Of a stretch of 64,000 bases of DNA, positions 42,801 to 54,194 are shown one piece after another. The notes beneath the pieces were generated by a model, which saw only the letters and a list, made by a program, of their open reading frames with translations, was not told the origin of the DNA and made no database searches. The position numbers were made by a program, and so were the translations under genes. This DNA comes from Dinochytrium kinnereticum. Taxonomy: Eukaryota; Chytridiomycota; Chytridiomycetes; Chytridiales; Chytridiaceae. Every line of letters begins with the position of its first letter. Positions within the stretch are counted from its first letter, which is position 1. Location: NCBI GenBank assembly GCA_027604005.1, contig JADGJT010000068.1, forward strand, positions 3,116-67,115, given 5' to 3'.

Positions 42801-43095
42801 GACCACGAGGACCGCTACCTCCTCGGCCTCTACCAAGTCGTGAGTTGCCACGTCCTCGTCCTCGACCTCCACTGGCTGAAGGAGTCGATCCTGCCGCTTG
42901 AGAATCTGATGCTGACCCAGATCGATTACTCCTGGTTGTAGCACCTCCCCCATCGCCTCTATTCCAACCAGAGGTTCTCCAGGTATTGGTATTGTCTCCA
43001 CGTCCGCCACCGTTCGAGTTGCCCGCGTTTGGTGGATGCATGATGCCAGATCTTCCGCGATGCTGTGAGAGGATGGGATGTTTAGCTCCAGACAT
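30804..43095 (-). CDS. Giant fusion: ZNFX1-like SF1 helicase with Cys/His arrays and three CbbX-type AAA+ domains
   Basis: Fourteen exons on the minus strand: 42415-43095, 41684-42329, 40803-41603, 39422-40729, 39150-39347, 38983-39063, 38146-38933, 33843-38106, 32948-33745, 32726-32883, 32220-32664, 31959-32133, 31214-31880 and 30804-31127; 3777 residues. Order: RGG-rich tail (about 70-110); SF1 helicase Walker A GPPGTGKS (about 710); Cys/His insert (about 950-1175); helicase motif II VVEEASE (about 1435), LSTQRRMR (about 1508), TVDRFQGDENDV and LLSRARLGLF; NFX1-like CGH/CxH array (about 1750-2330); three AAA+ modules with Walker A GNPGCGKTT (about 2870), GSPGTGKTT (about 3133) and GNPGTGKTT (about 3390), each followed by a Walker B of the LFIDEAY type; C-terminal coiled coil with a short Cys/Gly end. 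The helicase family includes ZNFX1 and the fungal RNA-silencing helicases Hrr1/SAD-3. The AAA+ type matches CbbX/SpoVK. Role is unknown; RNA surveillance or silencing is an inference. Confidence 0.86.
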
Positions 43096-43785
43096 TGTGA
43101 ATCGACGCACCTCAAAGCTCTTGTTCTGTCGTTGATACTTCCTCGTAGTTCGCCACTCGTAGTTCTCTGTTTCGTTCTCTCAACACGGTCGAATAAAAGT
43201 AAAAAATTGAGTCCCCCTTCAGCTGCCTCCCATCCACCCGTGTCAAATCACCCAACCCTTTGGTGCACGATGGTCATTGGTTGCATGCCTCATCAAGCCA
43301 AAAGGACGAGGAGGGGTTGGACGCGCTCCAATGCTTACCACGATAAGCCCCAGCGTGCTGCGTCCAGCGCCAAGCGAGGCGTCCAACCGAGCACAGACGG
43401 AGATTTCCAGCGAGTAACGCACGCACGCACGCACGCATGCACGCACGCAGCAGGCGCGCAGGGAGGTGAGGGGTGATGGCATCCGTTGGCGTGGCCGTTC
43501 GTTGATTGACTGGGGAAGCAAAGAAAGAAGGACGCGTTCAGTTGTGTTTGAGGGGAAAGTTTCACACGCATTTCTCGAGAGTGGGACGGGTGCTACAGGC
43601 AGACGAGAAGACGCCCTGCTGTGATCAACGGAACGTCAACGACCGACGACGCCTTCAACCGTCCTGCTGCCATTCTCGCTGCACGCCGACGCCGCCTCCC
43701 TCGCAAGCATCTCCCCAGCCCATCGCTGCGGCTTCATCCCACCCCCCGCTCTCGCTGTGTCGGCAACTGATCAGCTCCTATCACG
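43096..43785. other. Divergent promoter region between the giant gene and the RhoGEF
   Basis: The two genes start back to back, so this 690-nt stretch should contain both promoters. It holds an ACGC microsatellite (separate entry) and pyrimidine-rich blocks. No ORF in it looks coding. Confidence 0.45.
43417..43449. repeat. (ACGC)n microsatellite
   Basis: About eight tandem ACGC units with one ATGC variant, in the shared promoter region. Alternating purine-pyrimidine GC-rich repeats like this can vary in length between strains. Confidence 0.8.
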
Positions 43786-46700
43786 ATGGTTATGCTGGCT
43801 GCGTCTGATCAGGAGTTTGACGAGGTGCTCACTTGCTCACTTCACATCGCTCAATTCCTTGCGACGGCATTGACTTCTTTCACTTTTCTACCTGCCCCCT
43901 GACCATCCTCAGTATTCCCGTGTGCTAATGCGTTGCCCTCTCCTTATAACATCAGTTCATTGATATCTGCGAAAGGATCACAACACTCTCCAATGAGCTT
44001 AACAGGTTCAACCTCACAACAAGTGGGTCTCATCTCTTTCTCTATACGAGTTTTGTGCTTTGAGCCGCTCCAGGCGTCTGCATGCTTGCCTTCTTGCTGG
44101 ATTTATTTCCCTGACATGCCTGCTAACCTTTTCCCATTCCAGTCAAGTCGAGGAGTTACCAGCTGGAACCGCACGAGCAGGCAATATACACACTGCACAT
44201 AAGGCACGTCCTCGACTTTTGCAAGGTTCTCGAAGGTGTCGCTGCGTCCTCTGGACCAAATGCCATCACTCCTACCCCTTCCACCAATACCACCACCGAC
44301 CCCAATGGAAACACAGCTCGCCCGTCAGCTACTGCGGATCGTGGTTACATCTCCACCACTCCCGCCGCCTCTCCATCAGAACAGACGATAAACCCACGGG
44401 GGGCCACCTCAGCCGTCCCGCCAAGGGGGGTAGGTTCATCGAGTCAAAACCATACCGCTGCGCTTGGCGCGCAGGTCTCTTATCCTGTCTCCGCCAATAT
44501 GGTTGCCTCGACCTCTCCACCGAGCTCGATCCCTGCCGCTGGAGCCCAGGCAACTTGCATCCTTGATCGTTGCTACTATGCAGGGTCGGACTACATGGCT
44601 CAAGGCGAAATGGACATAAATATTCGAAAGGGTGACAGGATAAAAGTTGTAACGCTCATGGACAATGACACTATGGGTCTTGGGTCAAACCTCGAAACTG
44701 GTGCTATGGGAACTTTCTTAATCAGTTGCATAACCACTGGAACTCTTGCACCAGAGGGTGCTGAAGACGAGCTGCCCGCGAATCCTGATGATCAAAACGA
44801 GAATCCCTCAAGTTCTGAAGTGAATGCCAATGTAGCAGTGGCTGGACCTTCCACCACGGCAGAGAGGCAACGGGAATGGTCACCTATTCCAGTTCCCAAC
44901 CCTCTAAATCGAAAAATCGGTCGACACGTAGCAGCTCGAGCCTACCAGTCTGGATCGGTCCTTGAGGCTTCCCTGGAAAGGGGTGACGAAGTGGAGATTA
45001 TGTTTTGGGAGGATGATGAGATCGCCGTTGGTATTCACATACCCACTCAGTTGGAGGGCCTTTTCAGGGGGTCTATGCTGTTATTTGCTGGTTCTGAAGG
45101 TGGAGAGCCGTCCGCCTCCGCATCCTCACTTCAGAATGGCGGAAGCGTATCTGCCGGTGTAAGAGTTGTTCCTTTGAACGACGGGAGGGTAGTAGAAATC
45201 CCAGCGGATGTTCCTTTCGCTGAGCGAAAGGAGAGCCTTGATAAGATTGCCCGTGGTGCGACTGTTCAGAGCGGCTTAAGTGCGACCGGTGATTCTTCGG
45301 AGCGCAAGAACATTCTTGCGGCTGTTGTCGCCTTCCAGCAGAATGATGCCAATCAGGTTTGCAGATGCCTATAACTCCTATGTTATCCTATCTTCGATAT
45401 ATGCTGTGTCTTATGTTCTTTTATTAGCTTTTCTCGTACTGTTTTTTTTTATTGCACTTTTTGTTTACTAACTCTTGTTCCACATTTTCTAGTACAAAGA
45501 TTATTTGGACAGGATAGACGAAACCCCTCAAAGCTCCAGTCAATCTATGACACCTCAACGACTTCAGCAAAGTCCGGAACCTACTATGGCCCGCAACATC
45601 ACATCCGCCGTCGTCTCGTCCCTCCGCAACTCCCCCGTCCAAGTATCCCTTGAGAATCTTCATCCTTCCCTCCTCCAACGTGTCCAAACCACCCCAAACC
45701 CCCCCGGTATTCCCCACAGCGGCGCCAGTGGCATGTCGTCCCTGCCCCATGGTATTACGGTAGCAGGAGGCCCTCATCATTCCCACCACCAGAGCCCGTC
45801 GTCTCCAAATGCACCAATGTCACCTGGTAGCGTCCTGCCAAATCCGGTGATCGCTGCAGCAATTGCTGCCTCTGCGGCGTCTGGTCCTTCTTCACCGGCG
45901 GACGTACAGCCTCCACCTAGGGTGTCTTCCGCGGTGTTTGGTAAGACCATTACAGGGGAGCGCGGTGTGCCCTCTGCCTCGGCTGAGCTAACTCCGGAGG
46001 AGGAGAGGAGGCTTCAAGGTGCTAAGCACGTTCTAGCAGAGCTTCATGCCACTGAAGAGTCCTATATGAATCTTTTGAGGGTATTCCAGGAGGTAGGTTA
46101 AACACTTACCACGATGCCTCTATTTTCTCGATTTAGTTGCCCTCTATAGTTTTCTAAGGCAGTATTCTATCCATTTTTAGTTTGTCGTCGAACCAATGAG
46201 GGAGGCCCGAATTCTATCCAATGTCGATATCGACCGCGCCTTCAAACATCTTCAACCTATTCACGAGCTCTCCGTAAAAGTAGAAATGCACCTTCGTGAG
46301 GCTGCTCACAGCGGAACCGGCGACCCGACGCCCGTTGTTAATCTCTTCCTTAAGAATGTAATATTTCTCCCTTCTTAAAACTCCAATATCTAATGCTCCT
46401 TTTTATAGATTCAACATGAAGAATGGATAGTCTACGAGAACTACATTAAGAACTACCAACCGGCGAAGCAGATCCTTCAAAAAATGACTGCAAGGACGGA
46501 CGCGAAGGGCGAGCAGTTTAGGGCCTTTTGTAGAAAGATTGAGAAGGATGATAATTGTGATAGAAAGAACCTCGACGATTTTATGATGCTGCCGATTCAG
46601 AGGATCACTCGTTACTGGTTGCTCCTAGAAAGGCTTAAGAAGTATATGGAGACTGGTAGTGTCGCCTATGAGGGGTAAGTTTTTGCCTTCCTGGCCAAAC

Positions 46701-47457
46701 CTCATCTTTATTGACAAAAACAGTATTGAGGTCGCGGAACGGTACATGAAGGAAGTCGGAAATACTCTTCAAGGCGTCCAAATTCGTGAAGAAGAGATGC
46801 GAAAGATGTTTGAGATTGTCAACACCGTCGATAACTGTCCCTCCTCCATTCTCTCGTACTCTAAGCGCCGTTTCGTCGCAGAACATGAATGCATGGACCT
46901 CGTCGGCGCTACCTTTGGATATGGAATCCACCCCGCAGCCGGTGGAGTGTTCCATGAGGGCGGTCATGAGAACACGGATATTTATCAGAACGTATCAAAC
47001 ATGGTGCAACCTGGACCTGGATCCAGGAGGCTGTTTGTGTTTACGGATTGCTTGCTGGTGGCTGCTTATAGGACTGGCAGGAAGAGTGCAGCGGCGGCGA
47101 AAAAGCTGGAGTTGGTTCAAAAGTTGGATAGCAAGAGGGTGATGATTGATAATAGGAGGGATGATGTTGAGAGTGAGTGTTGCTTGCTCCATTTCAATTT
47201 ATTCCCTTGCTTGTTTGGCACCATGCAATACTCAGGAGTATTTTGGAGGGGGTTTTCCCCGTTTGGTTGACCTGCTTTGACCTCAATTCTAATCACTCAT
47301 TTTCTTAATAGTGGAAACAGATATCATCCTCCGACTTAGAATTGTCTCACCCTTCGTCGGAAAGCCTGATGACATGTTCCACTTTAGGATGAATGACGTC
47401 CGAGCCCGGAAGTCGGTGGAGAAAGCCATTATGATGGCCCACGCTCCCCTGAAATAA
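43786..47457 (+). CDS. Rho guanine-nucleotide exchange factor with two SH3-like domains, DH and PH
   Basis: The protein would activate a Rho-family GTPase at the cell cortex. Exons are 43786-43824, 43956-44022, 44143-45356, 45493-46092, 46181-46357, 46409-46674, 46724-47172 and 47312-47457, for 985 residues. After a helical N-terminus (EFIDICERITTLSNELNRF) come two degenerate SH3-like domains at about 174-230 and 295-350 (ISRKGD-like 'IRKGDRIKVV...GAMGTFL' and 'LERGDEVEIMFWEDD...LEGLF'). A Ser/Pro-rich linker follows. The DH domain spans about 615-815 (LAELHATEESYMNLLRVFQEF, DDFMMLPIQRITRYWLLLERL, the key CR3 helix). A PH-like domain closes the protein (RRLFVFTDCLLVAAYR). The SH3 folds lack the usual WW pair, so ligand binding is uncertain. 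I cannot assign a yeast orthologue. Confidence 0.88.
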
Positions 47458-47756
47458 GTTCTTCCTTACACACTCTCTGCGATTCACTGCTATATCAACT
47501 TTGCCTTGGTCTATTATCTTCTTTTTCTTTTCTTGCTTTGATCAATGTCGTCCTCTTTTGTTATACGCTTATCCTACCTCTATCTAGTCTTTCTAAATCA
47601 GATTGCATTTCTTTTTCGTTTATCTCCCATGATGTTACAAAAAGGTGCATATGGTTCTGCTGGATTTGTTCTTTTTTTTACTTCTCTCCTTACAGTTTAC
47701 ACAACATTCCTTCCCGGCCGACATCAGATAGATAGATGATAATAAAAGCCTCTCAA

Positions 47757-50700
47757 CTAATCCATTTGGAAATCGCCATCTTCATCCTCCTCCTCCTCTT
47801 CTTGCTGCTCCTCTTGCTCCGTGTCTTCAGCCATTGGGCTTCCAACATCCGGAAGAGCCTTCCCGCTTCTTCCCTTCCGCCCTCCAGCTGCATCCGAGGC
47901 CTTTTTTAATGCCTCAGCATTCTCACAGCACTTGTTGTGGGCATCACCAAGTTTCGCCTCGAAGTCTTCCAGCGGGGTCCTTAACTCGCCCTTGAGGTTC
48001 TTCTTGGCCTTCATAAAGAGAAAGGTTTAGTTGAGAAAAGAGGAGAGAGGAAAAAGGTTCCATATACCTTTGCAACGATCTCCTGGAAGTACTTATAGAG
48101 AGTGGGTTCATGGAGCTTGTCCTGGTAAACGGGGAAGGCATCCATGAATTTTTTCATCGGCCGTTCAGTCGAGAAGTTGATAAGAGATAGACAGAATCCA
48201 ATATCTCGCCACAGTCTAGGCTGATCAGCATTACGGAATCGGAGGCAGAGCTTTTCAACCACGTTCTCGACTTGACGGTCCTAAAGTTGTTGTTGTTTTT
48301 TGTTTGTTTAGATTCCGTACATAACTAGTATACCCGAGTACTTCAAGAGATGTGCGAGGTTAAAATTATGTTGAGAATAGTACCTTCTTCACAAACTCCA
48401 AAAGATACCGCATGATAGCCTTGAAAGGTTCCTCCTCCACCCCAGTTCCCTTTTGAGATAAATTCGAGATAATATCGGGAAGATTATTGTAAACAGCGTT
48501 ATCTTTAGTTGAAAGCTCAGAGAAGAATAGCTTAGCAAGATCGCTGATCCTAGTATCTTCATCAACGAGGCATTTCGCCATCTCGCTAATCTGCCCTTTC
48601 ACCTTCACCATTCCATTTAACACCAAGTGGGTGAGCACCATGAGAGCGTTCTTCTTAACGGTCGAATCCCCATCGCTAAGTCGGTTGTAGAGGTAAGAAA
48701 TGTTCTGATCAATGAGCGAGTTAAACGAAACCGTCATATCACCAAGCCCGATAATGGTGTTGCTACGAATAGTCGGGTCTCGAGACTTCTCAAGGATAGT
48801 AAAAAGCAATTGAAGGTTCTCGTCGCAGAACTCGGAGCTAACACACATAAGTTTGCACAGTGCTAGAACTGCCATAACTTGAAGGATAGGGACCTATTTT
48901 TGGATTAGGTATCATGCCGTCAAGAGCCCAGCCTTACGTTAAAGTCTAGATTGTGCTTGCAAATATGCACGATGAGGGGCCCATAGATAGCTAGCAGAGA
49001 TCGCTGTCCGTGAAGAAGCTCTCTCTCGCGAATGCGCGCAATCATGTCTGAAAAGTCATCCTCAGCTGTCCCGACTACCTGATCAAGGTCCGAGCCTCCA
49101 ACTGTAGGCGCCTTCGATGCGCGGTCTATTAAGCAATGCAATAACTATTAGAATTGAATGCTTAACGCCAAAACATCTAACCCTTATTACGTCGCCTCTT
49201 CCATTCAGTTTCAATAGCCTCCAAATGGGCAATTTGTTTGATTGCCACATGTCCAACCATAAAGCACAGCTTGCTAAGCTCAACAGGATCCACCTCGAAA
49301 CCATCGGAAGAGCTATTCAGCTCAGTATCCTCGCCCTGCAGCGCAGGGCTCTGCTCAGTATCCATTCTATCATTCAAATTCATGGTAACGTTAAAAGCGT
49401 CGGTAATTTCGTCTAAAGTGTCCGGGGGTGGCGGTACTTTGAAGAACCTTGACGAATATCTTTTGATGATGGTCCCCGAAATAATGTCTGGGTTTTCAGC
49501 TAGGGCATAAATGGTGTTTAGGGCTTGCTCCGTGAAGACGAACCTAAAAAATTTAGACAATTTTATGTAATCTTGCTTACCATTGAGGAGACGTTGTTGG
49601 TTCCAAAATGAGGTTGACAAGCCTCGAGAAAAGCGCGTCTTTGGATGGGAACCTCACGCTTGGCTCATTGGCTTGGCCTTAAAATATCACAGGTTCATTA
49701 AGCTTTGTTAGTAACCCATATTAACCATATGATTCTGCACCTTTGATGTTATGTTTTCCAACTCCAAGCCTTTGCAGAGTAATGCAGGCATACTTTGCCA
49801 GAAGCAGATCATTCTGTGTATCCAGTTAGAAACTTCTAGTTACATTTCAAGATCTCATACTTTAGCAAACTCCCCAAGTCCATATTTCAAAAGGGTTTCG
49901 CGATTTCGGTCAATAATATCCTTCTTCCATTTTCCAAGCATGCTCAAAATAGCAAGGGCCCCTCTTCGTCTTTGGGCGGGGGTTTCTTTCCGCTTGGACG
50001 CTAGACGTGTCAACCATAATGCTTCTGAATTTGTACCAAAAACCGTCCAGAGAAGCTCTATTGCGCCATGCGGAATAAGATCTTTTTCAGCTATAATGCC
50101 TAAAAGCTGTTCAAGAGAGGTAAGCTCAGCCAGATTTAATGACTGAAGAAGACTAAATGCACACTTTAGATTGAAAAATTTCAGGTAAAATAGTATTTGG
50201 TATACCTAATTAGGTTGTTAACGATAAGTTCGTTCTTATCCCGCTCTTTGTCGCTCTCAACATCCAAATAGAGCGATTTAAAGCATTGGATAAGGGTCTC
50301 GCGAATGCTGCCTTCCTCGTCCGAGGAGTTAGACTCCTTGTCCCAGACTTTGTGAATCATTTTTCTCACTCCAGCCTAAAAAGTACTTAGCACAGCTTTT
50401 GTGAGGATATCTAACTTTGGAACATTCCATATCAAACCTGTAGGCCACAACCAGGAATTTCATAACTTCCATAACCTCAGCCTTTACATTTGACGCAAGC
50501 AGCTCGCAGAAGGTTGAAGAAGCTGCGTTTAATTGCTTGAAAAACGTGATACCCTCTGAGTAGTACTTGAGGAATCGCCGTAAATTTGCAAGCTCAACGG
50601 CCTTATCGGGATTGTTTTGCATCTCTACTAGCTTTTCAGCCGAGGCAGGAACTTCTTCAGATTCCTCGGCTGTATCATGATCACTAGAGGGGAGCACTTC

Positions 50701-52567
50701 CTTGACTTCCTCTGGGAATCGTTGCTAAGAAAAAAGTAAGTAATTAAAAAAAACAACCCACAATATACCTTAATAATATCCATCAATTCTTCCTGCTTCT
50801 TAGAAAAATGTGAAATATTTTGCTTTTTGTTGTCTGACGGAATCGACAGGAATGGAGAGTTCTCAACCATTTCGGAGAGAAGTCTAACTGCATTCTTGCG
50901 CACATTACTAGACTTGTCATGAAGACGTCCAATAGTTAAGCTGACAATCACAGGCCAGCGCTCAATCGGAATATCCGTCACGCCGACCTCCCGTGCTCTA
51001 TGTTGACATAAAAAACAATATAGTGAGAAATCGTAAATGAACACCCAGTAGTTATGTGTGGGTAAAAGAAAAGAGCGAAAAACTCACTCTGCGAGCTTCA
51101 GTAATACCTGAAGTAGCTTCGAGCGGACGAATGATTTGTTGTCGCGAAATCGCTCTTGAAGGATGTTAAAGAAAGAAAGAATCTGGCTGAAAGCCGTTTC
51201 CGAATTATTTGTTGATAGATGATTATGGACAAGGTTTGCAATGACTTCAAGCATAGACATTCGGACGGTGTAGGACTAGACTGATATTAGAGTCGAACTG
51301 AAACGAAAATCATCGACTAACCCTTGAATCAACTTGCCCTTGCAAGTAGACCATATTCTTCAAAACTCGCTCGGGCAAGAGTTCGGAAAGCTTGACCACG
51401 AATTTTGAGAAAGATTTGGCAGTCTTCAGCTCGTTGTCATTAAAGCTCCATGATTTTGATTCCCTAATAACACTATCCGCCAGTTCAGAGAAGCTATGCT
51501 TTTCCGAAGCAAAGTTCAGGAGCTCAGCCATACTTTCTGCCAAGTGCTCCTCTTGGATCAGCTGAGATATCCTTGATACGACCCCTAAATATTGTTAGAA
51601 ACCGATAGATAATCGATATCTTACATACCTTTCGATAACTCTGTATCATATTTCCGAGCACACACCGAAAGGATCTCGAATATGCAAGTTTTTGTCGTTC
51701 CTAATTTAATAGTATCTGGATCCTCGAGAATCAGGGCGATACTCTTTGTTAACATGCTTTATAGTTAAGCATGTTGAAGATTATAAACTCAATACCTAAC
51801 AAGACAATCCCTTTCCGATGATGCAACAATAAGACGGTGCAGATCAATGCTAAGAAGCGTAGCATAAGCTTTCAAAAGCCGTTCTCGTTGCGAGGCCCAA
51901 TTCCAACCCTCCTCATTTCTTGCCTTCTTTATAGGTGCTCTCTTTGACTTCAAACATTACAACAACAAAACCGAATATGGACTCACACTCTTTTGAGAGG
52001 CGCTTACTGGATTAGCAGCGCTCTTCTCGCGCTTTTCGCGCCTTGCTTTCAACTCGGCGTTTTCAAGTAGATTATGAGTAGAGAACGCAAAGAATTCCAA
52101 CACAAGGCGATGCTCGTCAAAAGTGGTTTGAATTCCATCAGCGATATCGCTTCCAGCTGCACTGGTAGCCTCGGTCAATCCTGCATGTCAAAATAGAAGT
52201 CAATGACATCGCTGGATGCATAAGAGAACAAACCGTCTAGCAACACATCCCCAAACTTGATCGAGCTTTCAACATTCAATAAATCAAAGTACCTGTACTA
52301 GATTAGAGGCAAGAAATCATAATAGCTCTAACCTGATGAAGCTTCGAATATCACAGTATATGTCTTCCTCCAGGGCATTCGTTGGATTTCCGGTCAGCCG
52401 CTGAATCAGTACTGGGCAAGGATTAGCCTTGGTCCGATGGAGATAGTCTTACGATCGAGCCGTTGACCGATAAAGTCCGCATCAAACTCGGCAACGAGCA
52501 GTTCGTTCTCAAAAGGCTCAGCACTGTGGGCATCGAGCAGTTCTGCGTGCAGGTCAAAGTCGATCAT
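47757..52567 (-). CDS. YCS4: Condensin complex HEAT subunit CAP-D2 / Ycs4
   Basis: This non-SMC subunit of condensin I binds DNA and is needed to compact mitotic chromosomes. Nineteen exons on the minus strand: 52453-52567, 52333-52411, 52234-52292, 51987-52180, 51796-51947, 51629-51756, 51322-51584, 51088-51275, 50769-50997, 50416-50724, 50206-50375, 49861-50152, 49741-49813, 49581-49677, 49182-49543, 48938-49125, 48384-48893, 48068-48280 and 47757-48008; 1290 residues, normal for the family. HEAT repeats fill the protein. The most conserved block is near 970-1130 (AVLALCKLMCVSSEFC, RSNTIIGLGDM, VKKNALMVLTHLVLNGMVKVKGQ). The acidic C-terminus (EEEEEDEDGDFQMD) is Ser-poor. Introns are very short, down to 37 nt (49544-49580). 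The intron at 50376-50415 was placed to restore the AGVRKMIHKVW motif. Confidence 0.94.
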
Positions 52568-52957
52568 TTTGTCAAGTTGTCCGGATTGGTTTGGAATGCT
52601 GGTTTCGGACGAAACTGATCAAGTCACAGCATCCAACACTTGCTCAAAACTGCTGGGGTACGATATGAGCAATCTGCGTGATCGCCTCTAGCTTCAGAGC
52701 AGTCATCAGCGGGCAAGGATGCGCGGTAATACCTTTCGCTCTGCACAGCAACAGTGCATTTGGAGGACCTGAGTTTGAACACTTTCAGAGTCTGATTGTG
52801 CTGCACTCAATTGGTTTATTAAATATTACATAGATCGACTTTTCCTCGATGCCGCCCTTAAGCCTCCTCACCACTGGATGCGCTTTCCCTGTGCTGTCGC
52901 TAGGTGTTAGACCCCTAACGGACCTGGCGAATCGGACTTCAAAATTTACCGAAAAAG
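52568..52957. other. Divergent promoter region between condensin and the coiled-coil gene
   Basis: The flanking genes point apart; 390 nt separate their start codons. No coding signal. I see no clear TATA or MCB element. Confidence 0.4.
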
Positions 52958-54092
52958 ATGGATCAGTCAACAGACCTCTCGCCCTTCGTTAACCTTGTAA
53001 TCAACTACACGGCCATATGCCTTTCGACAACCTTCGCCATCAGGCTGGTATCTCTCTTAATCACCATGCTGATTGCACCAACGTCGCTCGCTGTCAAATC
53101 CAAAGCCCGTGCGAGGAGCCCGTCAATCGCAACGCCAAGCGACACATCCATGGCTGCCACCGAAATACAGCACCGTCTTATGCAGTCCATCGATTCGCTA
53201 CAGAAGGAAAGCCGAATGCAAGCTGAGGATATAAAACTGCTGAAGGCTCGACTTGTGGACGTTGAGGGCGAAGTTGGTTCTTTGAAACGAAGGCCCTTAT
53301 CAGATGAAGTTGCGAGGAAGCCTGTTCAGGGTTTGAAGGAGATCGAAAGCGTGGGGCTTCTTAAGATATCCACTCCTCCGCCGCCCCCACCTCCGCCACC
53401 GCCAGTGTTGGCACCTTCAGCTTCACCTGTTATACCAAAGCCCAGCATTAAAAAAGATATTGCTACCGAGGTTGCTCAAGTAGCTGCGGCAGCCGAACCC
53501 AGTATGGTAGATGTGCTCAAGGAGTTGTCTCGCGTCCAAAAAAAGGTGGTTGATATGATAAGGTTGTTTTTACAATAGTTTTATCCTGGTTCTAATCTAC
53601 TTCAAGCTCACCGAGATCATCTTACCTGTACAAAATGAAGGACACAGCACCTCCAAGGCCAAAAGGCTCATTGATGGAATCTTTTACTGCAATTAGGCCA
53701 ATGGCTTCCTTTCCGCCAAAAGAACAGTTACAAGAGCAGCAACAAAAGCCAGCTGCCGAGCCTAGACGGTATTGAAAAATATTTCTGGTTTACTTAGACT
53801 AAACTTAATCAATTGCATCAATTTGACTCCTTCTGTAGGATGGTGCCAATCATGTATGTCACAAGCCCCATTTTACTTGTTTAGTTCTTTGTAAACTTTC
53901 GCTCATTCATTTTGTCCGAAATGCTGACATATGGTTCGTTTTAAGACCAGGTTTGGTGGATTTGAACCAAGTGAAGCTCCGCAGGACAAACATCCCAAAG
54001 TAATACCGTTATTAAAAGGGTCCATTGCTAATTATTCAGATCACCGGGAGGGACTACGTACATTCCCCAGCGATCGTCTAACAAGCCCGTAA
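52958..54092 (+). CDS. Unrecognised single-pass membrane protein with coiled coil and poly-Pro
   Basis: Exons are 52958-53562, 53607-53768, 53839-53853 and 53951-54092, for 307 residues. An N-terminal hydrophobic stretch (about 13-45) looks like a membrane anchor or signal anchor. Residues about 65-110 form a coiled coil (LQKESRMQAEDIKLLKARL). A run of ten Pro follows near 140, then Lys/Ala-rich sequence. The tail reads RRMVPIMFGGFEPSE. The third exon is only 15 nt. Two acceptors, after 53945 and after 53950, both give open C-termini; the second (used here) ends at 54092, the first at 54003 with a different 19-residue end. I do not recognise a family. A peroxisomal or mitochondrial membrane organiser is conceivable, but nothing in the sequence decides it. 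Confidence 0.7.
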
Positions 54093-54194
54093 TCTCGCAT
54101 GGCAATGACATTTGATTAAAACTGTTTTGTTATTTTCCAAAGCCATAATATCTTTCTTCAGCCAAAAGTATTGTCATCAGCTTCTAAGTTTTAG

